Below, piece by piece: positions 9,018 to 18,078 of a DNA stretch of 60,986 bases. The notes under the pieces are model-generated. The model did not search any database and was not told where the DNA came from. It saw only the letters and a program-made list of their open reading frames with translations. This DNA is from an uncultured Saprospiraceae bacterium. GTDB lineage: Bacteria > Bacteroidota > Bacteroidia > Chitinophagales > Saprospiraceae. The stretch covers positions 1-60,986 of the forward strand of contig CALISO010000024.1 in the NCBI GenBank assembly GCA_938041445.1, read 5' to 3'. Position numbers and translations under genes: made by a program. Position 1 is the stretch's first letter. Every line of letters begins with the position of its first letter.

Positions 9018-9617
9018 ATGAATTCAACAATGCACCCATCAGAAACAAAGCATATCCCATTACTTGACTATCTCAAAGCATTTATCAACTACTGCATCAA
9101 ACCAGTGCCTAGAGAACCAGACATCAAACAGCCCGTCTATTCCTTAAAAAACTTATTTGGAGGATTCGCAGTCTTGTTTCTTTTCTATATGGGAGTGATG
9201 TCTTTATTGGGAAAGTTATTGAAGCTTGAAGAAATGGACCATGCAATGCTTAGCATGATAGATGAAATGCCAATGTGGCTTCTATTCATTGTAGCAGTGA
9301 TTGTTGCACCTATCATAGAAGAAGCGATATTTAGATTTCCAATCAAATTCTTTAAAAGACAATGGTTTCCCATTGCCTTCTGGTTATTCGCATTAATCTT
9401 TGGATTTGTACACATCTCGAACTTCGGGGCCTTTGATTCAGGTGATTATTGGAAGGCACCGTTACTTGTGTTTCCCCAACTAGTTCTAGGATTCTATCTA
9501 GGATTTGTGAGGATGCAATTCAGTTGGCCACATTCTGTCGCGATTCATATGCTCAATAACTTGATTCCAATGACGATGCTGATAATTGCTACTGTATTAG
9601 ATATTCCTATCCAGTAA
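9018..9617 (+). CDS. CPBP-family intramembrane metalloprotease
   Basis: This membrane protein of about 199 residues belongs to the CPBP (CAAX protease / bacteriocin-processing, Abi) family. It shows the family's three motifs: EEAIFR (Glu101, Glu102, Arg106), FxxxH in FGFVH (His132) and HMLNN (His177, Asn181), which form the intramembrane metal site. Several hydrophobic helices are evident, including GGFAVLFLFYMGVMSLL and MWLLFIVAVIVAP. The frame is open back to 8892, but that ATG lies inside the terminator of the upstream gene, so I chose the ATG at 9018, which gives the usual polar N-terminus. The substrate is unknown; relatives process prenylated proteins or confer bacteriocin immunity. It converges on the minus-strand beta-barrel gene, with 13 bases between the stop codons. 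Confidence 0.85.
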   Translation: MNSTMHPSETKHIPLLDYLKAFINYCIKPVPREPDIKQPVYSLKNLFGGFAVLFLFYMGVMSLLGKLLKLEEMDHAMLSMIDEMPMWLLFIVAVIVAPIIEEAIFRFPIKFFKRQWFPIAFWLFALIFGFVHISNFGAFDSGDYWKAPLLVFPQLVLGFYLGFVRMQFSWPHSVAIHMLNNLIPMTMLIIATVLDIPIQ

Positions 9618-9630
9618 AGTCAATTGAGAT

Positions 9631-10161
9631 TTAACTTGAAGTCTTACCGAACTTGTAAGTCACAAATATCGCAGCAGAACTAAAACTTGCATTAAATGAG
9701 TAAGTTGTATTAGTGTTTCTTCCTGTATTGATACCTAGACTTGGTACGATTTCTAATCCTAAATTGAAATAATCAGATAGTTGGTGTTGGATACCTACGA
9801 CACCTCCAAGTAGCACATTAAAAGTGGATGTAACTTCGCCATTAACAACGCCATTACGAGAATAAAACATTCCTAACTCACCACCATAAATAAACTCTGA
9901 TTTTCCTGCAATCGCTTTCCGTATTTCTACTCCAGCATAAGAACCAATACCATAGCCTGAAATATCATTTCCAACATTAAATCGTCCGGATGAACTCCTC
10001 AATCTAAGATATGTATTGTCAGATGTGTTATACTTATAAATGAGATTAAAATCACGAAGATCAAGAAGTCTGATGCCGATCTCATGCTTTGGACCATCTT
10101 GAGCTAACAATGTGGAAGTTAATCCGGCTAAAACTATAAATAACAATGTGTACTTCTTCAT
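9631..10161 (-). CDS. Small outer-membrane beta-barrel protein
   Basis: The 176-residue protein has a signal peptide (MKKYTLLFIVLAGLTSTLLA, cleaved before QDG). Alternating hydrophobic/polar strands then carry the typical turn composition of an 8-stranded outer-membrane barrel (for example YAGVEIRKAI, FIYGGELGMFYS, VLLGGVVGIQHQL). It finishes with AAIFVTYKFG, close to a C-terminal barrel strand. No enzyme motif was seen. It resembles small OmpW/OMP_b-brl-type proteins. Function is unassigned. It is divergent from tspO. Confidence 0.7.
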   Translation of the reverse strand: MKKYTLLFIVLAGLTSTLLAQDGPKHEIGIRLLDLRDFNLIYKYNTSDNTYLRLRSSSGRFNVGNDISGYGIGSYAGVEIRKAIAGKSEFIYGGELGMFYSRNGVVNGEVTSTFNVLLGGVVGIQHQLSDYFNLGLEIVPSLGINTGRNTNTTYSFNASFSSAAIFVTYKFGKTSS

Positions 10162-10252
10162 TATTGTGATTATTTTAATTCAATATTAAAGAAACAACCG
10201 CTACATTCACACAGTACAAACCCTTAATAACAAAACGATAACGACTATCACT

Positions 10253-10729
10253 ATGCTCACAGATACACTTTGGAAGAAAATGCTTATTGGAGCTATCGTA
10301 TGTGTTGCTTTAGGCAGTGCATCAGGTCTCAGCACTGTCAGTGAAATCAACACTTGGTTCACGACAATTAACAAACCATCATGGAATCCACCTAACTGGA
10401 TCTTCGGACCAATGTGGACAACACTCTATATTCTGATGGGAGCGGCTTTTGGAAGGATTTGGCATATGTCTGATAGTCCAGCGAAAAAGACGGCAATGAT
10501 ATTCTTTGTTGTACAGTTTGTCCTCAATCTGACTTGGACACCAGTATTCTTTGGAATGCACCAGATTAGTTTTGCTCTCGGAATTATCCTTGTTCTCTTA
10601 TTTCTGATTATGATAACAATTAGGCAATTTATGCGATTAGATAAGACTGCTGGGATGATGTTGATTCCCTATGTCTTGTGGGTCACATTCGCGAGTTTTC
10701 TTAATTATACTATTATGACACTAAACTAA
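10253..10729 (+). CDS. tspO: TspO/MBR-family tryptophan-rich sensory protein
   Basis: This five-helix inner-membrane protein (158 residues, normal length) belongs to the TspO / peripheral benzodiazepine receptor family, which binds porphyrins and affects heme and stress responses. The family signatures are visible: KPSWNPPNWIFGPMWT near residue 43, NLTWTPVFFG in the middle and PYVLWVTFASFLNYTIMTLN at the end. It is followed after only 6 bases by msrB, so the two probably form one transcript. A shared theme of oxidative or porphyrin-linked photo-oxidative stress is inferred from that pairing. Confidence 0.95.
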   Translation: MLTDTLWKKMLIGAIVCVALGSASGLSTVSEINTWFTTINKPSWNPPNWIFGPMWTTLYILMGAAFGRIWHMSDSPAKKTAMIFFVVQFVLNLTWTPVFFGMHQISFALGIILVLLFLIMITIRQFMRLDKTAGMMLIPYVLWVTFASFLNYTIMTLN

Positions 10730-10735
10730 CTAATA

Positions 10736-11110
10736 ATGAAAGACAAGAACTCATATAACAACCTCAACGAAGCTGAAGAATACGTCATCCTCAACAAAGG
10801 CACTGAAAGGCCATTTACCGGAGATTATGATAAGCACTATGAACGTGGCACATACATCTGCCGACAATGCGAAGCACCTCTCTATAGCTCAGATCAAAAG
10901 TTTGACAGTGGATGTGGATGGCCAGCTTTTGATGATGAGATAGATGGTGCGGTAAAACGAGTCCCAGATGCGGATGGTCGAAGAGTAGAGATTGTCTGCA
11001 ACAACTGCGATGGTCACCTTGGACATGTATTCGTAGGAGAACGGCTCACAGCTAAAAATACTAGGCACTGTGTCAATTCCATTTCTATGAAGTTTGTCCC
11101 GGCTGACTAG
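10736..11110 (+). CDS. msrB: Peptide-methionine (R)-S-oxide reductase
   Basis: MsrB reduces the R epimer of methionine sulfoxide in proteins, using thioredoxin as reductant. The 124-residue protein carries the structural zinc site C42-x2-C45 and C88-x2-C91, the SGCGWPAF motif with Cys60 as probable resolving cysteine, and the catalytic Cys112 in [11 protein letters not shown]. The core motif GHLGHVF is intact. Without a signal peptide it should be cytoplasmic. It lies 6 bases downstream of tspO. Thioredoxin at 44941 is a possible electron donor, which is inference. Confidence 0.96.
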   Translation: MKDKNSYNNLNEAEEYVILNKGTERPFTGDYDKHYERGTYICRQCEAPLYSSDQKFDSGCGWPAFDDEIDGAVKRVPDADGRRVEIVCNNCDGHLGHVFVGERLTAKNTRHCVNSISMKFVPAD

Positions 11111-11111
11111 T

Positions 11112-12293
11112 TTATCCCCTTACAGCCAGATAAGCCATCAGTCCAACACTTGTCAATAGACAGTCCTCGTCAACATTAAAGGTCGGGGTGTGTACTGAAG
11201 ATTGATAATGTCCATCAGCACTGTCAGTACCTATTCTATAAAAACAAGATGAGACCTCTTGACTGTAATAAGCGAAATCTTCTGATGTAGTCCGGAGCGG
11301 AATATCAATCACTTGATCCTTACCTAGGTACTCTATTGCTCCTTGCTGACACACATCTGTAAACTTCGGATCATTATAGAGCGAAGGGTACCCTACTCTG
11401 ATCTCAAGATTTGCCTCCGCACCGTGAGCTGTACAGACAGATTCTACACGTTGCCTGATCAGTTGATGTGCTTCTTGTCTCCACTCTTCATCAAATGTTC
11501 TGAACGTACCAGCTAGTGAGATTTTTGATGGAATGATATTCGTCGCACCACCGTCAGAATTGATCTTTCCGAAGGTCAATACCGTTGGCATTGATGGATT
11601 GGCATTGCGACTGACTAGTGTCTGTAGGCTTGTGATAATTTCTGCGACGATTGGTAGTGGATCGATGCATTGATGAGGGATCGCACCATGACCACCCTTA
11701 CCGATCACATCGAGATAGATTTCATCTGCAGAGGCCATATAGATTCCTGACTTGAATCCTACTTGCCCTGCTTTAAGCGGAGGATGTACGTGATTACCTA
11801 TCATTCTAGCTTGACCACCTCCTTGAAATAAGCCATCTTTGATCATCAATGAAGCCCCTCCTGGCAGCAACTCTTCTCCTGGTTGGAAGACGCAATAGAT
11901 GCAGTGATTCAACTCTGACTCCATTGACTTGAGAATCTTCATAGCACCTAGCAAAGTGGCTGTATGTACATCATGTCCACATGCATGCATCACACCTTTG
12001 TTCACAGAGCAATAGTCTACAGTATTCGCCTCTGTAATTGGTAGTGCATCCATATCTGCTCTCAGATAGATTCGTGGCTTGGAAGGATTTCCAATGGTTG
12101 CGACGATACCTGTATTCACCATTATTCTATAATCATTGATACCCATTGCCTTGAGCTGTTCTTGGACATAAGCTGATGTCTCATGCTCTTGGAAAGACAA
12201 CTCAGGATGCTTGTGCAAGTGCCTGCGGATACCTACCACTTGATGATGATTCGCTTCGACGAGTCCAGTTATCTTTGATATTAACCTATCCAT
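11112..12293 (-). CDS. M20-family N-acyl-amino acid amidohydrolase
   Basis: This metal-dependent amidohydrolase (393 residues) is of the hippurate hydrolase / N-acyl-L-amino acid amidohydrolase type (peptidase M20D). The metal and catalytic motifs are CGHDVH (Cys105, His107, His110), FQPGEE (Glu pair near 141), HVHPP (His near 168) and TSEDFAYY near the end. The dimerisation domain lies between them. There is no signal peptide, so it should be cytoplasmic. Its start overlaps the end of the glycosyltransferase gene by 8 bases, so the two are probably cotranscribed with recR. The exact substrate cannot be told from sequence. Confidence 0.92.
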   Translation of the reverse strand: MDRLISKITGLVEANHHQVVGIRRHLHKHPELSFQEHETSAYVQEQLKAMGINDYRIMVNTGIVATIGNPSKPRIYLRADMDALPITEANTVDYCSVNKGVMHACGHDVHTATLLGAMKILKSMESELNHCIYCVFQPGEELLPGGASLMIKDGLFQGGGQARMIGNHVHPPLKAGQVGFKSGIYMASADEIYLDVIGKGGHGAIPHQCIDPLPIVAEIITSLQTLVSRNANPSMPTVLTFGKINSDGGATNIIPSKISLAGTFRTFDEEWRQEAHQLIRQRVESVCTAHGAEANLEIRVGYPSLYNDPKFTDVCQQGAIEYLGKDQVIDIPLRTTSEDFAYYSQEVSSCFYRIGTDSADGHYQSSVHTPTFNVDEDCLLTSVGLMAYLAVRG

Positions 12294-14214
12294 AGATGAT
12301 GAGATTTAGCCACAAAGTTACATCTTGCCAGACACTATAATTACGAGCATATTGGATTGATGGATTTTGCCCTTGATTATCAGATTGGGTTTCAATGTCA
12401 TCGACTTGAATAACACTTGACTTGAGATTTGGTAAGTCCTCAGACTGGTCATAGCCAAATACTGTTTTAAGACCTAAAAGGAGATTAAAGATATTCTTAA
12501 CAAGCTTACGTGTACTACCAGACCTAATCAATAAATATGGTGAAAGACCAATAGAAATCAACCCCACCATCGCATCAAACAAGCGCTTCATTCGGATATT
12601 AGATAAGGTATTGATATCAAATGAAACTTCTTCTGTGTACCATTTACCCGATGAATCTTTACTATCAGAGCCAAGAACTGCAAGATTAGACTGGCTAGCA
12701 ATACGATAATTAATTCTAGATCCAAGTTTCGACATCAATTGAAAGACTTCCTCCATTGATATATCCTTAGAACAGAAAATGATTTCATTAGATTCCATCA
12801 CAGTAATTGCATCACCGATTTGGTTAAGATTGGACATGTAGTATTGCTGGTCAAATTCTTGAAAGTCTGGTTGTACTCTTACGACAACAGTACCATCTAT
12901 TTGACTAAGTAGTGTCTCGATACTTTCTACAGATGATCGTTCTCCAACGATTGTAATCCGACGTTGACGATCAACTTCATATCTAAGCATCCGATAGCGC
13001 AACCAATTGCGAATGACTCTTGTCAAATACACAATCCATCCAGGTACGATGACTGAGCTCACAACTAAGACTCTTGAAAATCTTACTCCCTCGGGAGACA
13101 ATGAGTATATCCCCAAAACAATCAACCCATAGACAATGATTGTCGGTATAAATCGACTTCGCTTAGCATCCTTGTCATAGTGACCTATCAGATACAACAA
13201 GGCGATCAAGCAAGTGACTATACCTGCTATCCAATATCGATAACTACTCTGATCAAAATAACCAATGTCATTGTGATAAAACTGTGCCCACAGGGGTTTT
13301 ATCATCGCAATCAACCCAATACTCAGTAACCAATCAACTGCCGCTGAAAGAAACTTCTTACCTGTATTCTTAATCGTCGCCATAAGACCAACTACCACCA
13401 CTGCCGCCTTCAGAAACCATAACGTAATTTGAGAATTACGACCAGTAAAGTGCTTTTGCAAAAAGATCTGCATTGCACCGTAGAAGGCCGTATGATATTT
13501 CTTGGAGCTCTTTTTTGTGCTTTCTCCTTTGTAGTGAATAATCTGTGTAGTAGGTAGATAGACGATATTGTAGCCAGCTTGTTGGATGCAATAAGAGAGG
13601 TCAATATCTTCTCCATACATAAAGTAGTCCTCATCAAGACCGCCAACCTCGAGATATACTTCTCTTGGGATAAACATATATGCACCACACAACACATCCA
13701 CTACTCCAGTATCATCTTTATCTAGGTGACCTGCATAGTAAGCATTAAATGTTGCTGAGGTTTGAAAGAGTCTGTAGATACCCGTAATCTTATAAAACGC
13801 TGCTGATGTTGTTGGGAATCCTCTCTTACTTTCAGGAAGGTAGTGTCCAGATCCGTCCACCATTTTGACCCCGATCGCTCCTACCATCTGATGCTGCTCG
13901 GCATATTGATAGCACTCTGTTAGTGTTTGTTCTTCTATGATTGTGTCAGGATTGAGCAAGAGGACATAGTTGCCTTGAGCAATCGCCACACCTTGATTAT
14001 TCGCTGCTGCAAATCCTACATTGTTTACATTGTTGATCAACTGCACTTCTGTAAATTCAGACTCCAACATCTGCTGGGAACCATCTACACTTGCATTATC
14101 AACCACAATAATTTCTACAGACAGATTTCTCGTAGATGCTACGATAGATTCTATACACTGACGAAGAAAGTGCTTGACGTTATAGTTGACAATAATGACA
14201 GAGATGTCGATCAT
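12286..14214 (-). CDS. Family 2 glycosyltransferase fused to a polyprenyl-glycosylphosphotransferase-like membrane part
   Basis: The 642-residue protein starts with a GT-A domain (about 1-240) of the rhamnosyltransferase-like GT2 group: SVIIVNYNV, IIVVDNASVDGS, LLLNPDT as the metal-binding DxD equivalent, and DEDYFMYGEDIDL. Four or more membrane helices follow at about 265-400. A Rossmann-like stretch then contains RITIVGERSSVESI and IIFCSKDIS. The C-terminal end, MKRLFDAMVGLISIGLSPYL, resembles the membrane anchor of WcaJ/WbaP-type sugar phosphotransferases, but no complete catalytic domain follows. It probably extends a surface polysaccharide at the inner membrane. It starts 9 bases after recR. 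Confidence 0.82.
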   Translation of the reverse strand: MIDISVIIVNYNVKHFLRQCIESIVASTRNLSVEIIVVDNASVDGSQQMLESEFTEVQLINNVNNVGFAAANNQGVAIAQGNYVLLLNPDTIIEEQTLTECYQYAEQHQMVGAIGVKMVDGSGHYLPESKRGFPTTSAAFYKITGIYRLFQTSATFNAYYAGHLDKDDTGVVDVLCGAYMFIPREVYLEVGGLDEDYFMYGEDIDLSYCIQQAGYNIVYLPTTQIIHYKGESTKKSSKKYHTAFYGAMQIFLQKHFTGRNSQITLWFLKAAVVVVGLMATIKNTGKKFLSAAVDWLLSIGLIAMIKPLWAQFYHNDIGYFDQSSYRYWIAGIVTCLIALLYLIGHYDKDAKRSRFIPTIIVYGLIVLGIYSLSPEGVRFSRVLVVSSVIVPGWIVYLTRVIRNWLRYRMLRYEVDRQRRITIVGERSSVESIETLLSQIDGTVVVRVQPDFQEFDQQYYMSNLNQIGDAITVMESNEIIFCSKDISMEEVFQLMSKLGSRINYRIASQSNLAVLGSDSKDSSGKWYTEEVSFDINTLSNIRMKRLFDAMVGLISIGLSPYLLIRSGSTRKLVKNIFNLLLGLKTVFGYDQSEDLPNLKSSVIQVDDIETQSDNQGQNPSIQYARNYSVWQDVTLWLNLIIYG

Positions 14215-14223
14215 TAGGCCAAA

Positions 14224-14841
14224 TTACAATATTTGCCGTTGTTGGTAAGGAAGTCTTGCCTTGATAGATCGACCAAGGGTGAATTCATCAGCATATTCTA
14301 GATCACCGCCAAATGATACTCCTCTTGCGATCGTAGTGATATTGACATCTTTAGACTCTAGTAGACGATTGATATAGAAGATCGTAGTCTCACCATCTAT
14401 TGTGGGAGATAGTGCCATGACAATTTCTTTTGCCTCGAGCTCATCCACACGGGTGATAAGAGTATCGATCTCCAATTGCTCTGGTCCTATCCCTTCAAGT
14501 GGAGAAATAACTCCGCCCAGGACGTGGTATAATCCCCGATAACTCCCCGTATCCTCTATCGCAATGAGATCTCGAATAGTCTCAACGACACAGATAGTCG
14601 ATCGATCACGTGTAGGATTCTCACAAATAGAGCAAACTGCAGTATCAGAAAAACTATAGCATTGATTACAAATCTTGAGATCATTAGTCATACTAGTCAA
14701 TGCAGCAATAAGTTTTTCTTTCTTATCAAATGAATCTGATGCTAAATGTATTGCTAATCGCATTGCCGACTTCTTCCCTATTGAAGGCAGAGAACTCAAC
14801 GCCTCTACTGCAGATTCGATAATCTTGGAAGAATAACTCAT
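14224..14841 (-). CDS. recR: Recombination mediator protein RecR
   Basis: RecR acts with RecO (and RecF) to load RecA on gapped DNA. The 205-residue length is normal. Helix-hairpin-helix residues (SSLPSIGKKSAMRLAIHL, about 17-34) precede the four-Cys zinc finger (CNQCYSF..., VCSIC). The Toprim domain follows, with ICVVETIRDLIAIE, the conserved YRGLYHVLGG and GISPLEG-like VISPLEGIGP. The C-terminal ATP-like motif GVSFGGDLEYAD is present. It is the first gene of a minus-strand run with the glycosyltransferase and the M20 hydrolase. It is divergent from the pyruvate dehydrogenase E2 gene. Confidence 0.97.
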   Translation of the reverse strand: MSYSSKIIESAVEALSSLPSIGKKSAMRLAIHLASDSFDKKEKLIAALTSMTNDLKICNQCYSFSDTAVCSICENPTRDRSTICVVETIRDLIAIEDTGSYRGLYHVLGGVISPLEGIGPEQLEIDTLITRVDELEAKEIVMALSPTIDGETTIFYINRLLESKDVNITTIARGVSFGGDLEYADEFTLGRSIKARLPYQQRQIL

Positions 14842-14926
14842 AGACTAAAACATATTATTAAAATGTAAATATACTCGAGATAAAGATTTTTTTGTAACTA
14901 TTGGGTCTTTATGGCTGTTCAGTTGT

Positions 14927-14934
14927 TATTTTTG
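14927..14934 (+). promoter_or_regulatory. Promoter -7 element (TATTTTTG) for the E2 gene
   Basis: This is a full match to TAnnTTTG, 42 bases upstream of the ATG at 14977. A TTG at 14901-14903 could be the -33 element, with a 23-base spacer at the long end of the accepted range. Because the element lies downstream of the ATG at 14911, it supports the later start. Confidence 0.45.
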
Positions 14935-14976
14935 GCACTCGAACAACAGAGACAACTTAAACACAACAACGAAATT

Positions 14977-16245
14977 ATGGCTGAAATAATTAGAATGCCA
15001 CGTCTTAGTGACACAATGGAAGAAGGGAATATCATCGGATGGCTAATGAAAGTCGGTGATACTGTAAAGCCAGGTGATATCCTTGCAGAAGTAGAGACTG
15101 ATAAAGCAACGATGGAATTGGAAAATTACGTCGAAGGGACAATCCTTCATATCGGAGTTGGTGAAGGAGCAGTACCTGTAGATGCTGTGATTGCCATCGT
15201 GGGAGATAAGGATGACAATGTTGAAGAAATTCTCGCAGGTCTGAAAGCAGAAGAATCTAAGCAAGCTGCACCAGCTAAGGAAGAGACTGCTCCAGCGGCG
15301 GCACCAGAGAAGAAAGCGGCACCTGCACCTGTACAAACAGCAACTAAACCAAAGCCAGCGGCAGCACCTGCAGCATCTAGCAATGGTAGAGTACTAGCAA
15401 GTCCTCTAGCTAAAAGATTAGCAGAAGAAAATAATATCAATATCGCCAATGTACCTGGTACAGGAGAAGGTGGTAGAGTTGTCAAGGCTGACATCGAATC
15501 ATATGTAGCATCAGGAGGTGCTCAAGGGAATAGTGTATCATACGCAAGTGATGGGTTGGCTGGCTTTGAGTACGGTGATGTCGCTGTCTCGCAAATGCGA
15601 AAAACAATCGCTCGTAGATTGAGTGAAAGCAAGTTTGGTGCTCCACACTTCTACCTCACAATGGAGATTGATATGGACAATGCCATTGCAGCACGTAAGA
15701 TGCTCAACCAAGATGAAGAGAACCGCATCTCATACAATGATATGGTTGTGAAAGCTTGTGCATCTGCTTTACGAAAGCACCCTGCAATCAATGCAAGTTG
15801 GTTTGGTGATAAGATGACATTCCACAAGGATATCAATATCGGTGTAGCTGTAGCTGTAGAAGACGGGCTCTTAGTACCAGTCATCAAGCAAGCTGATGCT
15901 AAACCACTCAACGTTATCTGGAGTGAAATCAGAGACCTTGCTGGAAAGGCAAAAACTAAAAAACTCGGAATGGATGAGATGACTGGAAATACCTTTACTA
16001 TATCCAACCTAGGGATGTTTGGTATTACAGAGTTTACTGCAATAGTCAATCCACCAGATGCTTGTATCCTTGCTGTCGGGACGATTGTACAAAAGCCTGT
16101 TGTGAAAGACGGAGCTATCGTAGTCGGTAATACGATGAAAGTGACACTCAGTTGTGATCACAGAATTGTAGATGGTGCCAAAGGGGCAGCTTTCCTACAA
16201 ACATTGAAAGACTTTATGGAAAATCCTGTTAAGCTTTTGAGATAA
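14977..16245 (+). CDS. pdhC: Dihydrolipoamide acetyltransferase, E2 of the pyruvate dehydrogenase complex
   Basis: E2 transfers the acetyl group from lipoamide to CoA. The 422-residue protein has one N-terminal lipoyl domain with the lipoylated lysine in ETDKATME (Lys43), then an Ala/Pro/Lys-rich hinge (about 90-130). The E1/E3-binding domain contains RVLASPLAKRLAEE and GEGGRVVKADIE, and the catalytic domain ends with SCDHRIVDGAKGAAF, whose HRIVDG is the active-site motif. The start at 14977 (MAEIIRMPRLSDTMEEG) is the family norm; an ATG 22 codons upstream lies above the promoter. The other PDH subunits are not in the window. Branched-chain or 2-oxoglutarate E2 is less likely, given the RMPRLSDTMEEG start. 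Confidence 0.93.
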   Translation: MAEIIRMPRLSDTMEEGNIIGWLMKVGDTVKPGDILAEVETDKATMELENYVEGTILHIGVGEGAVPVDAVIAIVGDKDDNVEEILAGLKAEESKQAAPAKEETAPAAAPEKKAAPAPVQTATKPKPAAAPAASSNGRVLASPLAKRLAEENNINIANVPGTGEGGRVVKADIESYVASGGAQGNSVSYASDGLAGFEYGDVAVSQMRKTIARRLSESKFGAPHFYLTMEIDMDNAIAARKMLNQDEENRISYNDMVVKACASALRKHPAINASWFGDKMTFHKDINIGVAVAVEDGLLVPVIKQADAKPLNVIWSEIRDLAGKAKTKKLGMDEMTGNTFTISNLGMFGITEFTAIVNPPDACILAVGTIVQKPVVKDGAIVVGNTMKVTLSCDHRIVDGAKGAAFLQTLKDFMENPVKLLR

Positions 16246-16272
16246 GAAGCAACGATTTCTACAAAATATTCA

Positions 16273-16312
16273 AGAGGGAATGCAATTGGTTTTTGCGTTC
16301 CCTCTTTCTATT
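16273..16312 (+). terminator. Hairpin terminator after the E2 gene
   Basis: A 13-base stem (AGAGGGAATGCAA with TTGCGTTCCCTCT, one wobble pair) has a 7-base loop and is followed by a T-rich, interrupted tail. It lies in the convergent gap between the E2 and SOUL genes. The tail is weaker than that of the terminator at 8895. Confidence 0.7.
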
Positions 16313-16343
16313 TGATTTGATATATTACAATTGGTTTTGAGAC

Positions 16344-16940
16344 TTACAACTTATCCTCAACTAACTCTATGATGACATCATTTTTTCGATTGACCATTTC
16401 ATATGGAGCATTGTAGCCTAAGAAGTACCAAACGTCAGTATAGTTTATCCCTTCTCGATCAAGTGCTTTCATAAGTTTTTTCTTATGGCTTGCAATCTTA
16501 TCATCGTTCGCCCAACCACCAAAGCTTATTGCCGCCACTGTTTTAGCTGGCAACTCTTTGAATTCTATTTGGCTATCATTAGGGACAGGGAGTGACTCTC
16601 GGTCAAATGACTTTGGCACCATAAACATCATCGTCATTGAGTCTTCCATTGCCATAGCCACTGGCGATGTCATTGCGATTTTTTCATTCTGATCGTTACC
16701 CCCAAATATATACCCGGCTAAGATTCCAAATCCCTTACTCGATGAGTCATTGTAAGTACTCTTGTCTAGTGTAACAGTAGTAAAGAGAGTTTCCTCATAC
16801 CTACGTACTTCGAAATCATTGTAACTCTTCTCTACTGAATACTGATATGTTTCGATGTTTTTTTGTCCATTCATTGCCCATAGTTGAAATGCAATGAATG
16901 CTACGAACATAATACTGAATATGATGAGAACTACTTTCAT
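16344..16940 (-). CDS. SOUL-family heme-binding protein, membrane-anchored
   Basis: The protein has a hydrophobic N-terminus (MKVVLIIFSIMFVAFIAFQL) that is either an anchor or a signal peptide. A SOUL/HBP domain follows: YEVRRY-like DFEVRRYEETLFTTV, GFGILAGYIFGGNDQNEKIAMTSPV, MMFMVPKSF, and YNAPYEMVNRKNDVIIEL at the end. SOUL proteins bind heme or tetrapyrroles; the bacterial role is poorly known. I chose the ATG at 16940, because the 14 residues upstream are not conserved-looking and the hydrophobic segment starts at this Met. It is probably separate from the EamA gene upstream (85-base gap). Confidence 0.88.
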   Translation of the reverse strand: MKVVLIIFSIMFVAFIAFQLWAMNGQKNIETYQYSVEKSYNDFEVRRYEETLFTTVTLDKSTYNDSSSKGFGILAGYIFGGNDQNEKIAMTSPVAMAMEDSMTMMFMVPKSFDRESLPVPNDSQIEFKELPAKTVAAISFGGWANDDKIASHKKKLMKALDREGINYTDVWYFLGYNAPYEMVNRKNDVIIELVEDKL

Positions 16941-17025
16941 AATTGTGATAGTTGATATTTGCGACAGATGTAAGAACAACATTTCTACTAAGAGTGTTCT
17001 CGATGAATTGATTCAAGGACTGCGA

Positions 17026-17934
17026 TTAATTCATCTCTTTTTTAGACCCCGTCAAAGTGATGTAAACTACACTACATAAAACAAGTAAAGTCCCAATGAC
17101 TTGATAAAGATTGAATACCTCTCCAAGAATAACTACTGAAAGTATAATAGTGGAGACAGGTCCAATGCTAGAAATTATAGATGTTTCAGTAGCTCCTAAA
17201 TATTTGATCCCAGCTGAAATCAAAAATGATGGAATAACTGTAGAAAAGATGCCCATCAAGATTCCATATTCTAAGACTTCTCTACCATATTGGGGTATCG
17301 TCAAGCCTTGCTGAATCAGATGATGCAATATCACACAGATACAGGAGACTATCATCGCCATTGCAGTAAATCTAACTGTCCCAAATTTTGGTATCAACCA
17401 TTGCGAACCAACTAGATAAGAAGCATATGCCAAGGCACTCAAAAAGATAAACACAGACCCACGAAACAGATCCACTTGGTTTCCTACATTTGAATCAAAA
17501 GCATAAGCGATAATTACACCTATATATGACAAGGCTATTGCCAAAATGTGCTTAACCTTAACTGACTCCTTGAATACTATAGCAGTAATCAACAAGACTA
17601 ATGTAGGATAGAGATAGAGTATCACTCGTTCAAGACTTGCTGAAACATAAGTCAGCCCCTTGAAATCAAAGTAGCTTGCAAGGTAGTAGCCAATTATTCC
17701 TAGTAAAACCAACCAAGCTCCATCAGTTGTTACTAGTTTTAACTGTCCATTTTTACGCTTGCTGATTACAAGAATGACCACATAAATTGGAATCGCGACT
17801 ACCATTCTCAACAACAGGATTTTGACTGGATCATCATCATACCTGTAGCACAGTTTGACAAAGATTGCCTTGGTTGAAAACAACAGTGCACCAATCAAGC
17901 AGTATGCCGTTCCTAGAAGTTTGGATTTATTCAA
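17026..17934 (-). CDS. EamA/DMT-family transporter
   Basis: The 302-residue inner-membrane protein has ten hydrophobic helices in two EamA repeats (the first starting LLGTAYCLIGALLFSTKAIF, the second around FRGSVFIFLSALAYASYLVG). Such proteins export amino acids or other metabolites; the substrate cannot be predicted. The start is a TTG at 17934. There is no in-frame ATG before the upstream stop codon, and any later start would lose helix 1. A promoter-like element lies 36 bases upstream. It is divergent from the cytochrome oxidase subunit III gene. Confidence 0.88.
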   Translation of the reverse strand: MNKSKLLGTAYCLIGALLFSTKAIFVKLCYRYDDDPVKILLLRMVVAIPIYVVILVISKRKNGQLKLVTTDGAWLVLLGIIGYYLASYFDFKGLTYVSASLERVILYLYPTLVLLITAIVFKESVKVKHILAIALSYIGVIIAYAFDSNVGNQVDLFRGSVFIFLSALAYASYLVGSQWLIPKFGTVRFTAMAMIVSCICVILHHLIQQGLTIPQYGREVLEYGILMGIFSTVIPSFLISAGIKYLGATETSIISSIGPVSTIILSVVILGEVFNLYQVIGTLLVLCSVVYITLTGSKKEMN

Positions 17935-17969
17935 CTTGGTGTAATCAGGTTAATAGTGAATTGAACCAT

Positions 17970-17977
17970 CAAAATTA
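17970..17977 (-). promoter_or_regulatory. Promoter -7 element (TAATTTTG) for the EamA gene
   Basis: The minus strand reads TAATTTTG, a full match to TAnnTTTG, 36 bases upstream of the TTG start. The predicted leader is about 25-30 bases. Confidence 0.4.
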
Positions 17978-18078
17978 ATGAGATTAATCATAGGCACCTA
18001 TCAAAGCTAAGATTACAATAAGGATTCTATGAATTCTATCAACATACAGACCATCTTAGTGTTATACCGACAATATCA

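Noticed and set aside
14911-14976. An upstream ATG for the pyruvate dehydrogenase E2 gene
   Set aside because: The promoter element at 14927 is downstream of it, and the family's conserved N-terminus starts at 14977.
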